NCBI GenBank assembly: GCA_023053685.1
Contig: JALIGW010000130.1
Location: 60,001 to 124,000, forward strand
DNA length: 64,000 nucleotides
From: Diadophis punctatus similis
Lineage: Eukaryota > Chordata > Lepidosauria > Squamata > Dipsadidae
Direction: 5' to 3'
Part shown: in pieces, positions 55,195 through 64,000 of the stretch
Layout: each line of letters begins with the position of its first letter
How positions within the stretch are numbered: the stretch's first letter is position 1
Position numbers and translations under genes: made by a program
Notes under the pieces: generated by a model
The model's database searches: none
What the model was told of the DNA's origin: nothing
What the model saw: the letters and a program-made list of their open reading frames with translations, nothing else

Positions 55195-56327
55195 GAAAGC
55201 TTAACAAGGCGGCTGCACTAAGCTGGATCAAAGAATGGGTTTTATTACGTAACAGAAGGATCTTAACTCTGGAAGGTTTTAATCTTCAAGTAGGCTGGCA
55301 TGCATTCCTGTGGGGAGGGAAACATAAGGCACATGCATACTTTCAGAGGCATTATATACGGGGCCCCTTACTAGAAACCTGGCTTAATATAAAAAATGAT
55401 TACTATAAAAAAATTCCTAAATGGCTATCAACATCTGAAGCCATTATACATCCAAATTTTATAAACAAGAATAAAACTATTATCTATCAACAGCTTTTAG
55501 ATGAACAAAATAATCTTAGGTCAAGACAAGAACTTAGTATAAAGGGCATAGATTTAGAATGGTGGCACTATCTTCAGATTCAAACCCGATATAAGAAAGA
55601 TCTCTCCCAATTCGGCTTCCAAAACAGTAATGAATTAGACAAAATATTTATGGGGCCAGATGAAAAAATGATCTCCAAATTTTATAATCTGCAGTTGAAA
55701 ACTAAATTAAAAGAGAACGAAACTAAAGGCTATATGATCGCTTGGGCTCAAAATTTGGGATATGAAATAAATTTGAATGAATGGAAGGTTATTTGGAAAA
55801 TCAATTATAAATTGACACTAGCTGCATCTTATAAAAAGAATATCTATAAAATGGTATACCGTTGGCACCTCTCCCCAGATCGCCTGGCAAAGATGTTTCC
55901 ATCGCTATCACCTAAATGTTGGAAGTGTAAAAAGGAAGCAGGGAGCTACTACCACATGTGGTGGTCGTGCCCCAAGGTTCAAGTATTTTGGAAAAAGATT
56001 AGATCTTGGTTGGAACAGATTCTAAATGTGAAAATGGAATTAAAACCAGAAATGTTCTTATTGGGGATCTTCCGGAGCAAATTTACTAAAGAAGAAAGAT
56101 ATTTAATTTTACAAATAACAACTGCAGCTAGACTACTATATGCCCAAAATTGGAAATCTGATATTATGCCCTCCTCAAATATGATAATTCGGAAAATTTT
56201 AGAATGCTCAGAAATGAGAAAGTTAACGATGGACATCCATCAAAAAGACAACTCTGATTTCTATGAAATATGGGCAAAATGGTATTCCTGGTTACAATCA
56301 AATAAAAATTTAAAACTATGGACATAG
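55195..56327 (+). pseudogene. L1 ORF2 C-terminal 377 codons, uninterrupted
   Basis: Open without stop to TAG at 56325. An ATG at 55173 lies in target DNA and is not a real start. Segments: WIKEWVLLRNRRILTLEG, a mid-region with EWWHYLQIQTRYKKDLSQ, IYKMVYRWHLSPDRLAKMFP, the Cys motif CWKCKKEAGSYYHMWWSCP (C-x2-C-x8-H-x4-C) and ITTAARLLYAQNW. The endonuclease and RT domains were lost by 5' truncation, so it cannot act. The clean frame shows the parent L1 was recently active. Confidence 0.92.
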
Positions 56328-56728
56328 AAGAAGACTTGATCCGAAAAATCTTTCCTTACCATCTCCTTTATAACAATAAAAATGATTATTATCGATGCAC
56401 ATAATCCGAGGATATAAATATGAAAAATAATGTAAATATGTATAAATACGTTTTAGATTAGTTTGAACTAAAGAGTAAAAGGGATAAAGGTTAAAAGCAA
56501 CCAATGTAGTAAGATTGCAAAACTGGATTTAGTTACATTAAGATATAGCTGTTAAATTGAAATGCCGTTTTTTTTCTTTTGTGTATTAGTGTTTGTATTT
56601 TTTTTTCTCCTTTTCCCTTTTCCCCCCTTTCTTAATGTTTTCTTTTTTCTTTTTTCTTTGATGTGTGTTATTATGTATGTTCTTTTTAAAGCTTAAAAAC
56701 CAAATAAAGATTATTAAAAAAAAAAAAA
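55195..56728 (+). mobile_element. Young 5'-truncated L1
   Basis: Flanked by a perfect 15-bp duplication AAGAAACAGTTAAGG (55180-55194, 56729-56743). It carries the ORF2 C-terminus, a 3' UTR, AATAAAGATT and poly(A). Confidence 0.94.
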
Positions 56729-56743
56729 AAGAAACAGTTAAGG

Positions 56744-57125
56744 CTACCCTTTCCTCCTCCTCCTCCTCCTCCTCCTCCTCCTAACTTTCTAAACGGTTGA
56801 ACTCCTGCATGTTGTAGTTTTTGACCGCAAATCATCTTTAATAGCAGACGTCATGGGACGACTCATTACATTAAACTATTTTTCATGCTATCTCCTATAA
56901 TATCCTTTAATCCAATGCGTTTCAAATCACCTCGGGCTAAAATAAGAGACATAGCAATGTAATAGCTTAGTGTATTAGTGGGTTAATTGCCCTGTTGTGG
57001 TCTCTCTTAAGAGATCTATGGGATGGGCCTCCCGACATTAATTGTCAATGGCAAAATGAATTTAACTCCTTGAGTGACGGGCAAAGACCTGGGCTGACTT
57101 TTGTGGCTTCAAGACGGTTAAAATA
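56744..57125. other. Unique-looking sequence with (TCC)n
   Basis: (TCC) array at 56752-56780, then 56790-57115 without repeats and rich in TTAATT and ATTAATTG motifs; see findings. Confidence 0.5.
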
Positions 57126-58325
57126 GAAATAGAATAACAGACTTAGAAGGGACCTTGGAGGTCTTCTAGTCCAACCCCCTGCTTAGGCAGGAAACCCTAC
57201 ACCCGTGATGGCGAACCTATGGCACGCGTGCCGGAAGTGGCATGCAGAGCCATGTCTCTGGGCACGCGAGCCATCGCCCGTTGCTCTTCCAGGTTCCGGC
57301 GTGCCAGTCAGCTGGTCTTCATGTGCCAGAAACTGGAAGAGCAGCCACCAAGTGTGCATGCGAGCCCTGGGCGACTGCTCTTCCCGTTTCCGGCACGCGC
57401 ATGCGCACTGGCCATCTGGTCTTCCAGTTCCTGGCATGCATGTGCGCACGAAGACCACTGGCTGGAGTGCATGCGTGCACCGGAAACTGGAAGATCATCT
57501 TCCCAGCGTGCGCATGCGTGCTGGGCGGTTGCACTTCCGGTTTCCGGCACATGTGTGTACGCGTGCATGCGCACGCTCCAGTTTCAGCACTTGGTGCCGA
57601 AAAGTTTTGCCAACACTGCCCTACTCCATTTCAGACAAATGATTGTCCAATCTCTTCTTAAAAACTTCCAGTGTTGGAGCATTCACAACTTCTGGAGGCA
57701 AGTCGTTCCACGGATTAATTGTTCTAACTGTCAGGAAATTTCTCCTTAGTTCTAAGTTGCTTCTCTCCTTGTTTAGTTTCCACCCATTGCTTCTTCTTTT
57801 GCCTTCTGGTGCTTTGGAGAATAGCTTGACTCCCTCTTCTTTGTGGCGGCCCCTGAGATATTGGAACACTGCTATCATGTCTCCCCTAGTCCTTCTTTTC
57901 ATTAAACTAGACATACCCAGTTCCTGCAACCGTTTTTCATTTGTTTTAGCCTCCAGTCCCCTAATCATCTTTGTTGCTCTTCTCTGCACTCTTTCTAGAG
58001 TCTCAACATCTTTTTTATAGTTTGGTGACCAAAACTGGATGCTGTATTCTAGGTGTGGTCTTACTAAGGCTTTATAGAGTGGTATTAGTACCTCACTTGA
58101 TCTTGATTGTATTCCTCTGTTAATGCAATTTAGGATTGCATTGGCTTTTTTGGCTTCCACCGCACACTGCTGGCTCATATTTAACTGTGGTCCACTAAGA
58201 CTCCAAGATCCCTCTCACAGTTTATTTTATTTATTTATTTATTTATTTTATTTATTAAAATTTCTATGCCGCCCAACTCAGTTACTGCTATTAAGCCTGG
58301 TTTCACCCAGTCTATATGTGTACTT
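57126..58325 (-). mobile_element. CR1 3' portion split by hAT and L2 tail
   Basis: 57126-57202 and 57619-58325. ORF2 C-terminus open for about 185 codons ([22 protein letters not shown] to NHLSEM). A small L2/TTTA insert lies at about 58222-58278. Confidence 0.9.
57203..57618. mobile_element. hAT element, GATGGCGAACC family
   Basis: Ends CCGTGATGGCGAACC and TTTTGCCAACACTG. Duplication CCCTACAC/CCCTACTC (7 of 8) within CR1. Interior with CCGGAAACTGGAAG and GCGCATGCG blocks. Confidence 0.9.
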
Positions 58326-58334
58326 TTGGTTTTT

Positions 58335-58640
58335 CTTTTATCACATGATCCCCATGGTCATGCGGTCAGAATTTGGGTGCTTGGCAACTGGCATGTATTT
58401 ATAACGGTTGCAGTGTCCTGGTGATCATGCGATCACCACGTCTAACCTTCCCAGCTGATATCTGACAAGCAAAGTCAATGGGGGGGAAGGCGGATTCACT
58501 TAACAACCTCATAATTCACGTATCAACTGCAGTTTCACTCAACAACTATGTCAAAAGAGAAATGTTATAAAATGGAAGAAACGCACTTAACATCCGTCCC
58601 AACGGTTAGCAGCAGAAATTTGGGGCCCCGTAAGTTGAAG
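58335..58640 (+). mobile_element. Mariner-type MITE 1, partial
   Basis: Right two-thirds of the element with GATTCACTTAACAACC and CGTAAGTTGAAGG. Confidence 0.8.
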
Positions 58641-58689
58641 GCGATGTTCATATAAAGCGATGGATTGGTGTTTGTACTGCAGACACATA

Positions 58690-59089
58690 CCGTATTTTTC
58701 GGAGTATAAGACGCACCTTTCCCCCCTAAAAGAGGCTGAAAATTTGGGTGCGTCTTATACTCTGAATGTAGCTTTTTTTAAAAGCTTTTTTTCCCAGCCC
58801 TAACGAGGCGCTAACGATCTTCCCAGCTTGCAGGATTTTTTCATTCCTACTCCCTCCGAAGAAATGTTTTTCCAGCCCTAAGTCTTTGCAGGCTTGTTTT
58901 CATTGCTATTCGCTCCGAATAAGGTTTTTTTCAGCCCTAACCAGGGGATAAAATAATGTGCTGAAGCTGACCAGACTAAGGACGCTAGCCAGATGAATAC
59001 CTGATAGGCAGATTTTCCCCCCTATTTTCCTCCCCCAAAATTAAGGTGCATCTTATACTCCGGGGCGTCTTATACTCTGAAAAATACGG
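58690..59089. mobile_element. Mariner-type element 2
   Basis: Ends CCGTATTTTTCGGAGTA and complement, TA on both sides (58688-58689, 59090-59091). Interior as at 38377. Confidence 0.93.
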
Positions 59090-59091
59090 TA

Positions 59092-59606
59092 CTTAAGGGG
59101 CCGCAAGGAAATTGCAAATATTTGACCCTGTTTACAAAAATCTCTCATTTTTTTCCTCCGTCCCCCAACTGTTTACTGCCGAAATAAAATATGCGCAGAA
59201 GGGGACACCCGCCCATTTCGTTTATTTGATCGGTGTATCACAATGTTCCATTTGCAAATGTCATCTCCTCCCTGCCTCTGGTCGGCTTTTCAGTTGTCAT
59301 TTCAGCAACGGATGCAGGGGAGATTGACAGGTCCCCTGTCCCCCCCCCCAAGGTTACTTCAATTAATCCATTTTAATATGTTACAGATGGCCGTCACGCA
59401 AATGGTGGCGGAGACCGTCAAATCTTGACACACAACACCACATGTTGGGCTCAAAGGGGGGACTCCTGTGCTGTACGTCCCTCCCCTCTACCCAGATGTT
59501 TTCCCATGACCTAAAATCTTGATCTAGTTGGCAACCCATATGGGCAATATGGGATGTAGATATGATTATTTATGGAACATAGCTAAAGTGTTTTCAAATA
59601 TTGGTG
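59092..59606. other. Unique-looking sequence
   Basis: Repeat-free; GGAAATTGCAAATATTTG and CAATTAATCCATTTTAAT motifs; see findings. Confidence 0.5.
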
Positions 59607-59695
59607 AGTTAAAAGTCTATGGAGATTCTCAGTCATCCAGGGTCATGATTATCCCAAAGGTGCTTTTTCAGGAGGCAACTGGACTTTCTTGTTTT
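59607..59695. mobile_element. Penelope-like terminal fragment
   Basis: GGAGATTCTCAGTCATCCAG and ACTGGACTTTCTTG match 16635 and 62997. Confidence 0.5.
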
Positions 59696-59720
59696 TTAGC
59701 AATAGCAATAGCACTTAGAC

Positions 59721-60422
59721 CAGTGGTGGGTTCCTACCAGTGCAGTCCACCGGTAGCGGCCCGCTGGTGACATCATAGTACCGGTGCGGTCGGTTGCCGG
59801 TGCCTGGGCGCCACAATTTTTTTAAAAAAATTGTTTTTAATTTTTTTAAAAAAATTTCTTCTTCGCATGCCCAGAAACCTGACAATTAAGTCTTTCCCCG
59901 TCCCTTCACTTGAAAATAATAAGAAGATCACATTTGACACTTTTCCTTCGCTTTTGCCTAAAGCTTCCCAAAGTGGGCGTTTTCCGAAAGCTTAACCTTT
60001 TATACTGTTAATTTTATACAGTTTTATACTGTTATTCTTTAGATGAAAACATTGAGGACTGTTAAAAGATACTGTTCTTTTAACAGTCCTCAATATTTTT
60101 GTCTAAGGAATCCATGACTGAAACCAAAAATGCTGTATGAGACTTGCTTGTCTTTTAACTATAGCATTTTCTGCATATAAAGGTTGCTGTGTTGCCATGG
60201 TGTAACACACACTTTGTATGCAAAGCTTTTCATGTAAGATATAAAATAGCAAAAATAGTAGCAACATTTCTCTGAAATAACTAATATATAACCGGCAAGC
60301 CACGCCCACCCGGTCACATGGCCGGCAAGCCACGCCCACCTGGTCACATGGCCGGCAAACCACACCCACAAAATAAGCCACGCCCACAGAGTGGTAGTAA
60401 AAAAATTAGGAACCCGCCCCTG
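59721..60422. mobile_element. hAT element with foreign interior
   Basis: Ends CAGTGGTGGGTTCCTACC and AGGAACCCGCCCCTG. Perfect duplication ACTTAGAC (59713-59720, 60423-60430). 59880-60292 has no counterpart in the other family members. Confidence 0.92.
60050..60092. repeat. 19-bp perfect hairpin
   Basis: ATTGAGGACTGTTAAAAGA and its exact complement flank a six-base loop, inside the hAT interior. Confidence 0.85.
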
Positions 60423-60711
60423 ACTTAGACATATACCGCTTCATGGTGCTTTACAGCCCTCTCTAAGCAGTTTACAGAATCAGCCTCTTGTCCCCAACAA
60501 TCTGGGTCCACATTTTACCCACCTCGGAAGGATGGAAGGCTGAGTCAACCTGGAGCCTGGTGAGATTCGAACTGCCAAATTGCTGGCAGCGGGCAGTCAG
60601 CAGAAGTAGCCTGCAGTACTGCACTCTAACCACTGTGTCACCGCGGTTCTTTGAACCTTGAACCTTGAAGAATGGAAAGGAGTCCAGCCCCCTCCTCAAG
60701 CAGGAGAACCA

Positions 60712-60880
60712 GTGGTGAAATCTAAAAATTTTCCCTATCGGTTCTGTGGGCGTGGCTTGGTGGGCGTGGCCAACTTGACGTCACTCACGTCACTCACTGT
60801 TAGAGCCAGGAGCTGCACATTCTGAAGCACATTCTGCCCTTCTGAAGCCCCCAACGCTTTGAGTTTCCCTCCGCCATCTG
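60712..60880. mobile_element. hAT left end fragment (GTGAAAT family)
   Basis: CAGTGGTGAAATCTAAAAAT start and GGGCGTGGCTTGGTGGGCG as in 31731 and 62729. Right end absent. Confidence 0.65.
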
Positions 60881-60896
60881 GCTTGACTGCCTAAGC

Positions 60897-61031
60897 CAGG
60901 GGTAGGCAAAGTTGGCTCTTCTATGACTCATGGACTTCAACTCCCAGAATTTCTGAGCCAATCATGCTAGCTTAGGAATTCTGGGAGTTGAAGTCCATGA
61001 GTCATAGAAGAGCCAACTTTGCCTACCCATG
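60897..61031. mobile_element. 135-bp palindromic hAT MITE
   Basis: Ends CAGGGGTAGGCAAAGTTGG and CAACTTTGCCTACCCATG. Perfect duplication GCCTAAGC (60889-60896, 61032-61039). Nearly the whole element can fold on itself. Confidence 0.93.
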
Positions 61032-61599
61032 GCCTAAGCGAACCTCAGAGCCTTCTCTTGCCCCTCTCTCCATCCTGGAGGGCCGCACATCCCCCCCACT
61101 CCTCCGTACAAACCACCCACCCCATTTCTGCGAAGGCAGAGCCCCCCTGCAGGGCGATCCAAAGAGAGAAGGGGGATGCTGTAGAAAAGGCCGCCTTCCA
61201 CCCATGCCTCCCGTGCCACCTTCGCAGGGCTTGGGGCTCCAAAGGAGCCCACTGGCTTCCCACCCAGCCACCTGCCTGCTCTCTTTGACCGCTGGTGCCA
61301 CTCTGGGAACTCGGCTTGTAGAGTCCGGCGCTCCAGGGGAAGAAGGCTCAGCCGCGGCGCTGCTTCCTGCGGCGAAGAAGTGGAGCGAGAGGGTCGGAAG
61401 CCGCTGGCGGCCAGTGGAGTGCAGCCCCCCGTGCGGGGAGAGGGCCGGGCCTGGCGGCGCCACCGCGGAGCTTTCCCTTCGGCCTGGGTGGCGGCACTTA
61501 CCTGGGCAGGCAAGTGCAGGTAACCCTTCACCTTCACCAGGTTGCCGCACTTGTAGTTGCGATGCTGGCCGGAGCAGAACATGGCGCAGGCGGAGAGGT
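61032..61599. other. GC-rich, repeat-free segment
   Basis: CpG-dense from about 61300 to 61580, resembling a CpG island. Reading frames on both strands are open mainly because of high GC. It contains the exon candidate below. Confidence 0.5.
61502..61582 (-). CDS. Possible first coding exon (27 codons)
   Basis: The minus strand has ATG at 61582-61580 in a good context (GCGCCATGT), reading MFCSGQHRNYKCGNLVKVK and ending at CAG followed by a consensus donor GTAAGTG. The exon is 81 bases, phase 0, in a CpG-rich setting, as expected for a first exon. I do not recognise the protein. Upstream DNA is CR1, so a promoter would have to lie in about 18 bases or within CR1. Chance or a decayed copy is possible. 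Confidence 0.3.
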
Positions 61600-62350
61600 C
61601 CAGTCTTTTCTTTAAAAACCTCCAGCGATTAAGCATCCGCAACTTCTGAAGGCAAGATGTTCCACTGGTTAATTGTCCTCACTGTTAGGAAGTTTCTCCT
61701 TAATTCCAGGTTGCTTCTCTCTTTGATTAGTTTACATCCATTGTTTCTTGTCTTGCCTTCTGGTGCTTTGGAAAATAATTTGACCCCCTGTTCTTTGTTG
61801 CAGCCTTTCAAATACTGGAATATTGCTATTGTGTCATCCCTAATTCTTTTCTTTAGACTAGCCAAACCCACATTCTGCAGCCGTTCTTCATATGTTTTAG
61901 TCTCCTGGCCTTTGATAATCTTAGTTGCTCTTCTCTGAACTTTTTCCAAAGTCTCAACATCTTTTTTGTAGGATGGTGACCAAAATTGGTTGCAGTATTC
62001 CAGGTGTGGTCTTAGTAGAGTTTTATAAAGTGGTACTAATACTTTATTTATTTATTTATTTATTTGGTAGCTTTTCTATGCCGCCCTACTCCCTCAGGAC
62101 TCAGGGCGGCGTACAACATTTTATACAAAAACTCCAAACAAATTATTAAAAGCACTTAAAAACAGTTAAAAAAATATATATACACACACCATGCATACAC
62201 GGGGGAGACATCAGATATAAAATCGTCTCAACTCACCCCCACCTGCAGGAAGAGCCTACTTCACGTGATCTTGATCTTGTGCCTCTGTTTATACAACTCA
62301 GGATTGTATTAGCTTTTTTGGCTGCTGCTGCTGCACACTGCTGGCTCATT
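61600..62350 (-). mobile_element. CR1 3' portion split by L2 tail
   Basis: 61600-62042 and 62263-62350. ORF2 C-terminus open for about 106 codons (MEKVQRRATKIIKGQETKTYEE), an older subfamily. L2 inserted at 62043-62262 (GCCGCCCTACTCCC). Confidence 0.88.
62043..62262 (-). mobile_element. L2 LINE 3' end
   Basis: (TTTA)n, GCCGCCCTACTCCCTCAGG and CGTACAACATTTTATA; parallel to 42836-42990. Confidence 0.85.
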
Positions 62351-62351
62351 T

Positions 62352-62728
62352 TCTTTTGAAGACGTTTCGCTTCTCATCCAAGAAGCTTCTTCAGCTCTGA
62401 CTGGATGGTGGGGAATGGAAGGATTGATACATCCCTTGCAGACAGCTGGTCATTTGCATCCTTTTAGAGAGTCGTTGAGGCCACTTGGAGATTTATCTGT
62501 GTCCTCAGGGTCACCTGAGTGGTGCAAATGGATGTGGAGCCTTCTTGGCTGCAGGATGTTTTTCTGCCCTGTGTCCCTTCACTGTTGAAGACAGGCGCAG
62601 GATGTTGGGGTTGAGTCTGTGTTGTCCGCATCTCAAACTGAAGCGCAAATGGTTCCTGTAGTAGGCCATTTTTCTGGAAATTCTTTCATACTCCCACACC
62701 ATTTGAAGGGTTTTCATCCAAAAGTGCA
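62352..62728 (-). pseudogene. Penelope-like element 5' coding fragment
   Basis: The minus strand reads MKTLQMVWEYERISRKMAYY then NHLRFSLRCGQHRLNPNILRL and KGHRAEKHPAAKKA. The NHLRF.LRC..... pattern followed by a basic stretch resembles the region upstream of RT in Penelope-like elements. GAAGACGTTTCGCTTCTC (62358 on) repeats beside it. No RT or GIY-YIG is present. Family call tentative. Confidence 0.5.
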
Positions 62729-62995
62729 TAGTGGTGCGATTCAAATTTTTTTACTACCGGTTCTGTGGGCGTGGCTTGGCGGGCATGATGTCGCTTGGTG
62801 GGCGTGGCTTGGTGGGCGTGGCAGGGGAAGGTTACTGCAAAATCCCCATTTCCTCCTGATCAGCTGGGACTCGGGAGGCAGAGAATAGATGGGGGCGGGG
62901 CCAGTCAGAGGTGGTCTTTACCCGTTCTCCAAACTACTCAAAATTTCTGCTACCGGTTCTCCAGAACTGGTCAGAACCTGCTGAATCCCACCTCT
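62729..62995. mobile_element. hAT element, single-unit relative of 31731
   Basis: Left TAGTGGTGCGATTCAAA and right GAATCCCACCTCTG. It has one copy of the GGGGAAGGTTACTGCAAAAT unit. Target duplication not clear. Confidence 0.8.
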
Positions 62996-62996
62996 G

Positions 62997-63150
62997 GAAC
63001 GTCAATGGAGATTCTGAGTCATCCAGGTCATGGTTGTCCCAAAGGTGCTTTTGTTTCAAGAGGCATCTGGACTTTCTGGTTTTTCTTTGAAGACGTTTCG
63101 CTTCTCATCCAAGAAGCTTCTTCAGCTCTGACTGGATGGTGGAGAATGGA
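62997..63150. mobile_element. Penelope-like terminal repeat fragment
   Basis: GGAGATTCTGAGTCATCCAG, then GAAGACGTTTCGCTTCTC and GAAGCTTCTTCAGCTCTG. Confidence 0.5.
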
Positions 63151-63223
63151 AGGTGAGTTGGTGAGTTATTTTACTGTTAAACCTGTATGTTTTTTGGATT
63201 TCAATAGAAGTGAATCTATCTAC

Positions 63224-63330
63224 GGGTAGTCCTTGACTTACAAACTCAACTGAGACCAGAATTTCTATTGCTAAGATGGTTGTTAAGTGAATTGCACCCA
63301 ATTTTAGGATCTTCTTTGCCATGGTTGTTA
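63224..63330 (+). mobile_element. Mariner-type MITE 1, left end
   Basis: GGGTAGTCCTTGACTTAC after TA. Confidence 0.75.
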
Positions 63331-63334
63331 ATCT

Positions 63335-63413
63335 CCTGGTGATTGGCCGTCCAACTGGCTTTCATGCCTAAAATGGGACTAGAACTCACCATCTCCTGGT
63401 GATTGGCCCAAAC
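63335..63413 (-). mobile_element. Core-SINE fragment
   Basis: GGGACTAGAACTCACC and CTCCTGGTGATTGGCC match the 54640 units, one and a bit copies. Confidence 0.75.
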
Positions 63414-63550
63414 CAGTAGTGGGTTCTAAAACCCGTTGCTACCGGTTCGTGTGTGCACATGTGCAGAAGCGTCCCGGGCAGGTGGGTGGAGCCAACCACC
63501 GCTGCTACCGGTTCTAAGAACCGGGCTGAACCGGGAGCAACCCACCACTG
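63414..63550. mobile_element. 137-bp hAT MITE
   Basis: Ends CAGTAGTGGGTTCTAAAAC and GCAACCCACCACTG. Duplication GCCCAAAC/GCCCTAAC (7 of 8). Confidence 0.9.
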
Positions 63551-63649
63551 GCCCTAACCTATTAGCAGCCAAGCTCACTTTTGGCGTCTATCATTGCAAA
63601 CATTCTACATTTACAACAATATTTATTTTTATTTTATTTTATTTATTTA

Positions 63650-64000
63650 TTTATTTTTGTCAAGTACATGTTGGTAATATACATAGATATAACATTGTTT
63701 ATATACATAAGATGGGTACTGATAAGAGGGAACATTAGGACAGGGACGGTAGGCACGCTGGTGCACTTATGCACGCCCCTTACTGACCTCTTAGGAATCG
63801 GGTGAGGTCAACAGTGGACAGTCTAAGGGTAAAGTTTTGGGGGTTTGGTGACGAAACCACAGAGTCAGGTAGTGAGTTCCAGGCATTTACCACTCTGTTG
63901 CTAAAGTCGTATTTTCTACAGTCAAGTTTGGAGCGGTTCACTTTGAGTTTGTATCTGTTGTGTACTCGTTTATTGTTGTGGTTGAAGCTGAAGTAGTCAT
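63650..64000 (-). mobile_element. ATAA-tailed LINE 3' end
   Basis: The minus strand begins with TTTGTCAAG-type tail and encodes the ORF2 C-terminus as at 12068 (SRLDC.K...NRV). It continues past the window end. Confidence 0.82.

Larger units (their letters stand above)
59696..60650 (-). mobile_element. tRNA-derived SINE split by hAT
   Basis: Tail side AGCAATAGCACTTAGAC (59705-59720) and body 60423-60650. Confidence 0.88.

Noticed and set aside
60988..61632. 214-codon plus-strand frame
   Set aside because: GC-driven, begins in a palindromic MITE and ends in CR1; no domain recognised.

Overview
This is a vertebrate, almost certainly squamate and most likely snake, genomic window. It is built almost entirely of transposable elements and simple repeats. 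The pointers are: many CR1 LINE 3' ends, one of them running straight into an (AATAG)n array as described for snake genomes; squamate-type L1 ORF2 C-termini; L2 tails; tRNA-derived SINEs with an (ATTGCT)n-like tail; many short hAT and mariner MITEs; and very long di-, tri- and tetranucleotide arrays. No prokaryotic feature and no complete host gene was found. Coding capacity is retrotransposon-derived, apart from two weak host-exon candidates (25246-25509 plus, 61502-61582 minus).

Layout. 1-10400: CR1 3' fragments, SINEs, MITEs and microsatellites, with an L1 fragment at 6726-7510. 10400-15300: a decayed LINE RT tail (10840-11290), then an old LINE on the minus strand (11905-15290) split by an L1-type element that carries only ORF1 (12530-15068). 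15640-21345: a five-layer nest whose youngest layer is a nearly intact CR1 (17282-21267) with an ORF1 esterase and an ORF2 endonuclease/RT broken by one frameshift. 21350-25500: MITEs and unique islands. 25510-29225: a minus-strand L1 that received a SINE, two mariner elements and a hAT; one mariner carries a 177-bp-arm hairpin. 29800-31700: mostly unique DNA with a (GA)n(TA)n tract. 31731-33643: a hAT with an internal 41-bp minisatellite and an LTR holding a CpG-dense hAT. 34500-37500: unique islands and giant TTTCC/TTCC tracts. 37900-47600: nested CR1, hAT, mariner, LTR and L2 elements plus a Gypsy LTR and gag fragment. 47700-55130: mariner MITEs, CR1 tails, unique islands, a probable solo LTR and a SINE-core minisatellite. 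55195-56728: a young 5'-truncated L1 with a 15-bp target duplication. 56744-64000: unique islands, MITEs, Penelope-like fragments and old LINE tails.

Relationships. The only coordinated genes are within single retroelements: CR1 ORF1 with ORF2, and the lone L1 ORF1, which would need an L1 ORF2 protein in trans. Target-site duplications, often 8 of 8 bases for hAT and TA for mariner, let the order of insertion be read directly. The unique islands between repeats look like intergenic sequence and may include conserved regulatory DNA, which cannot be tested from one sequence.
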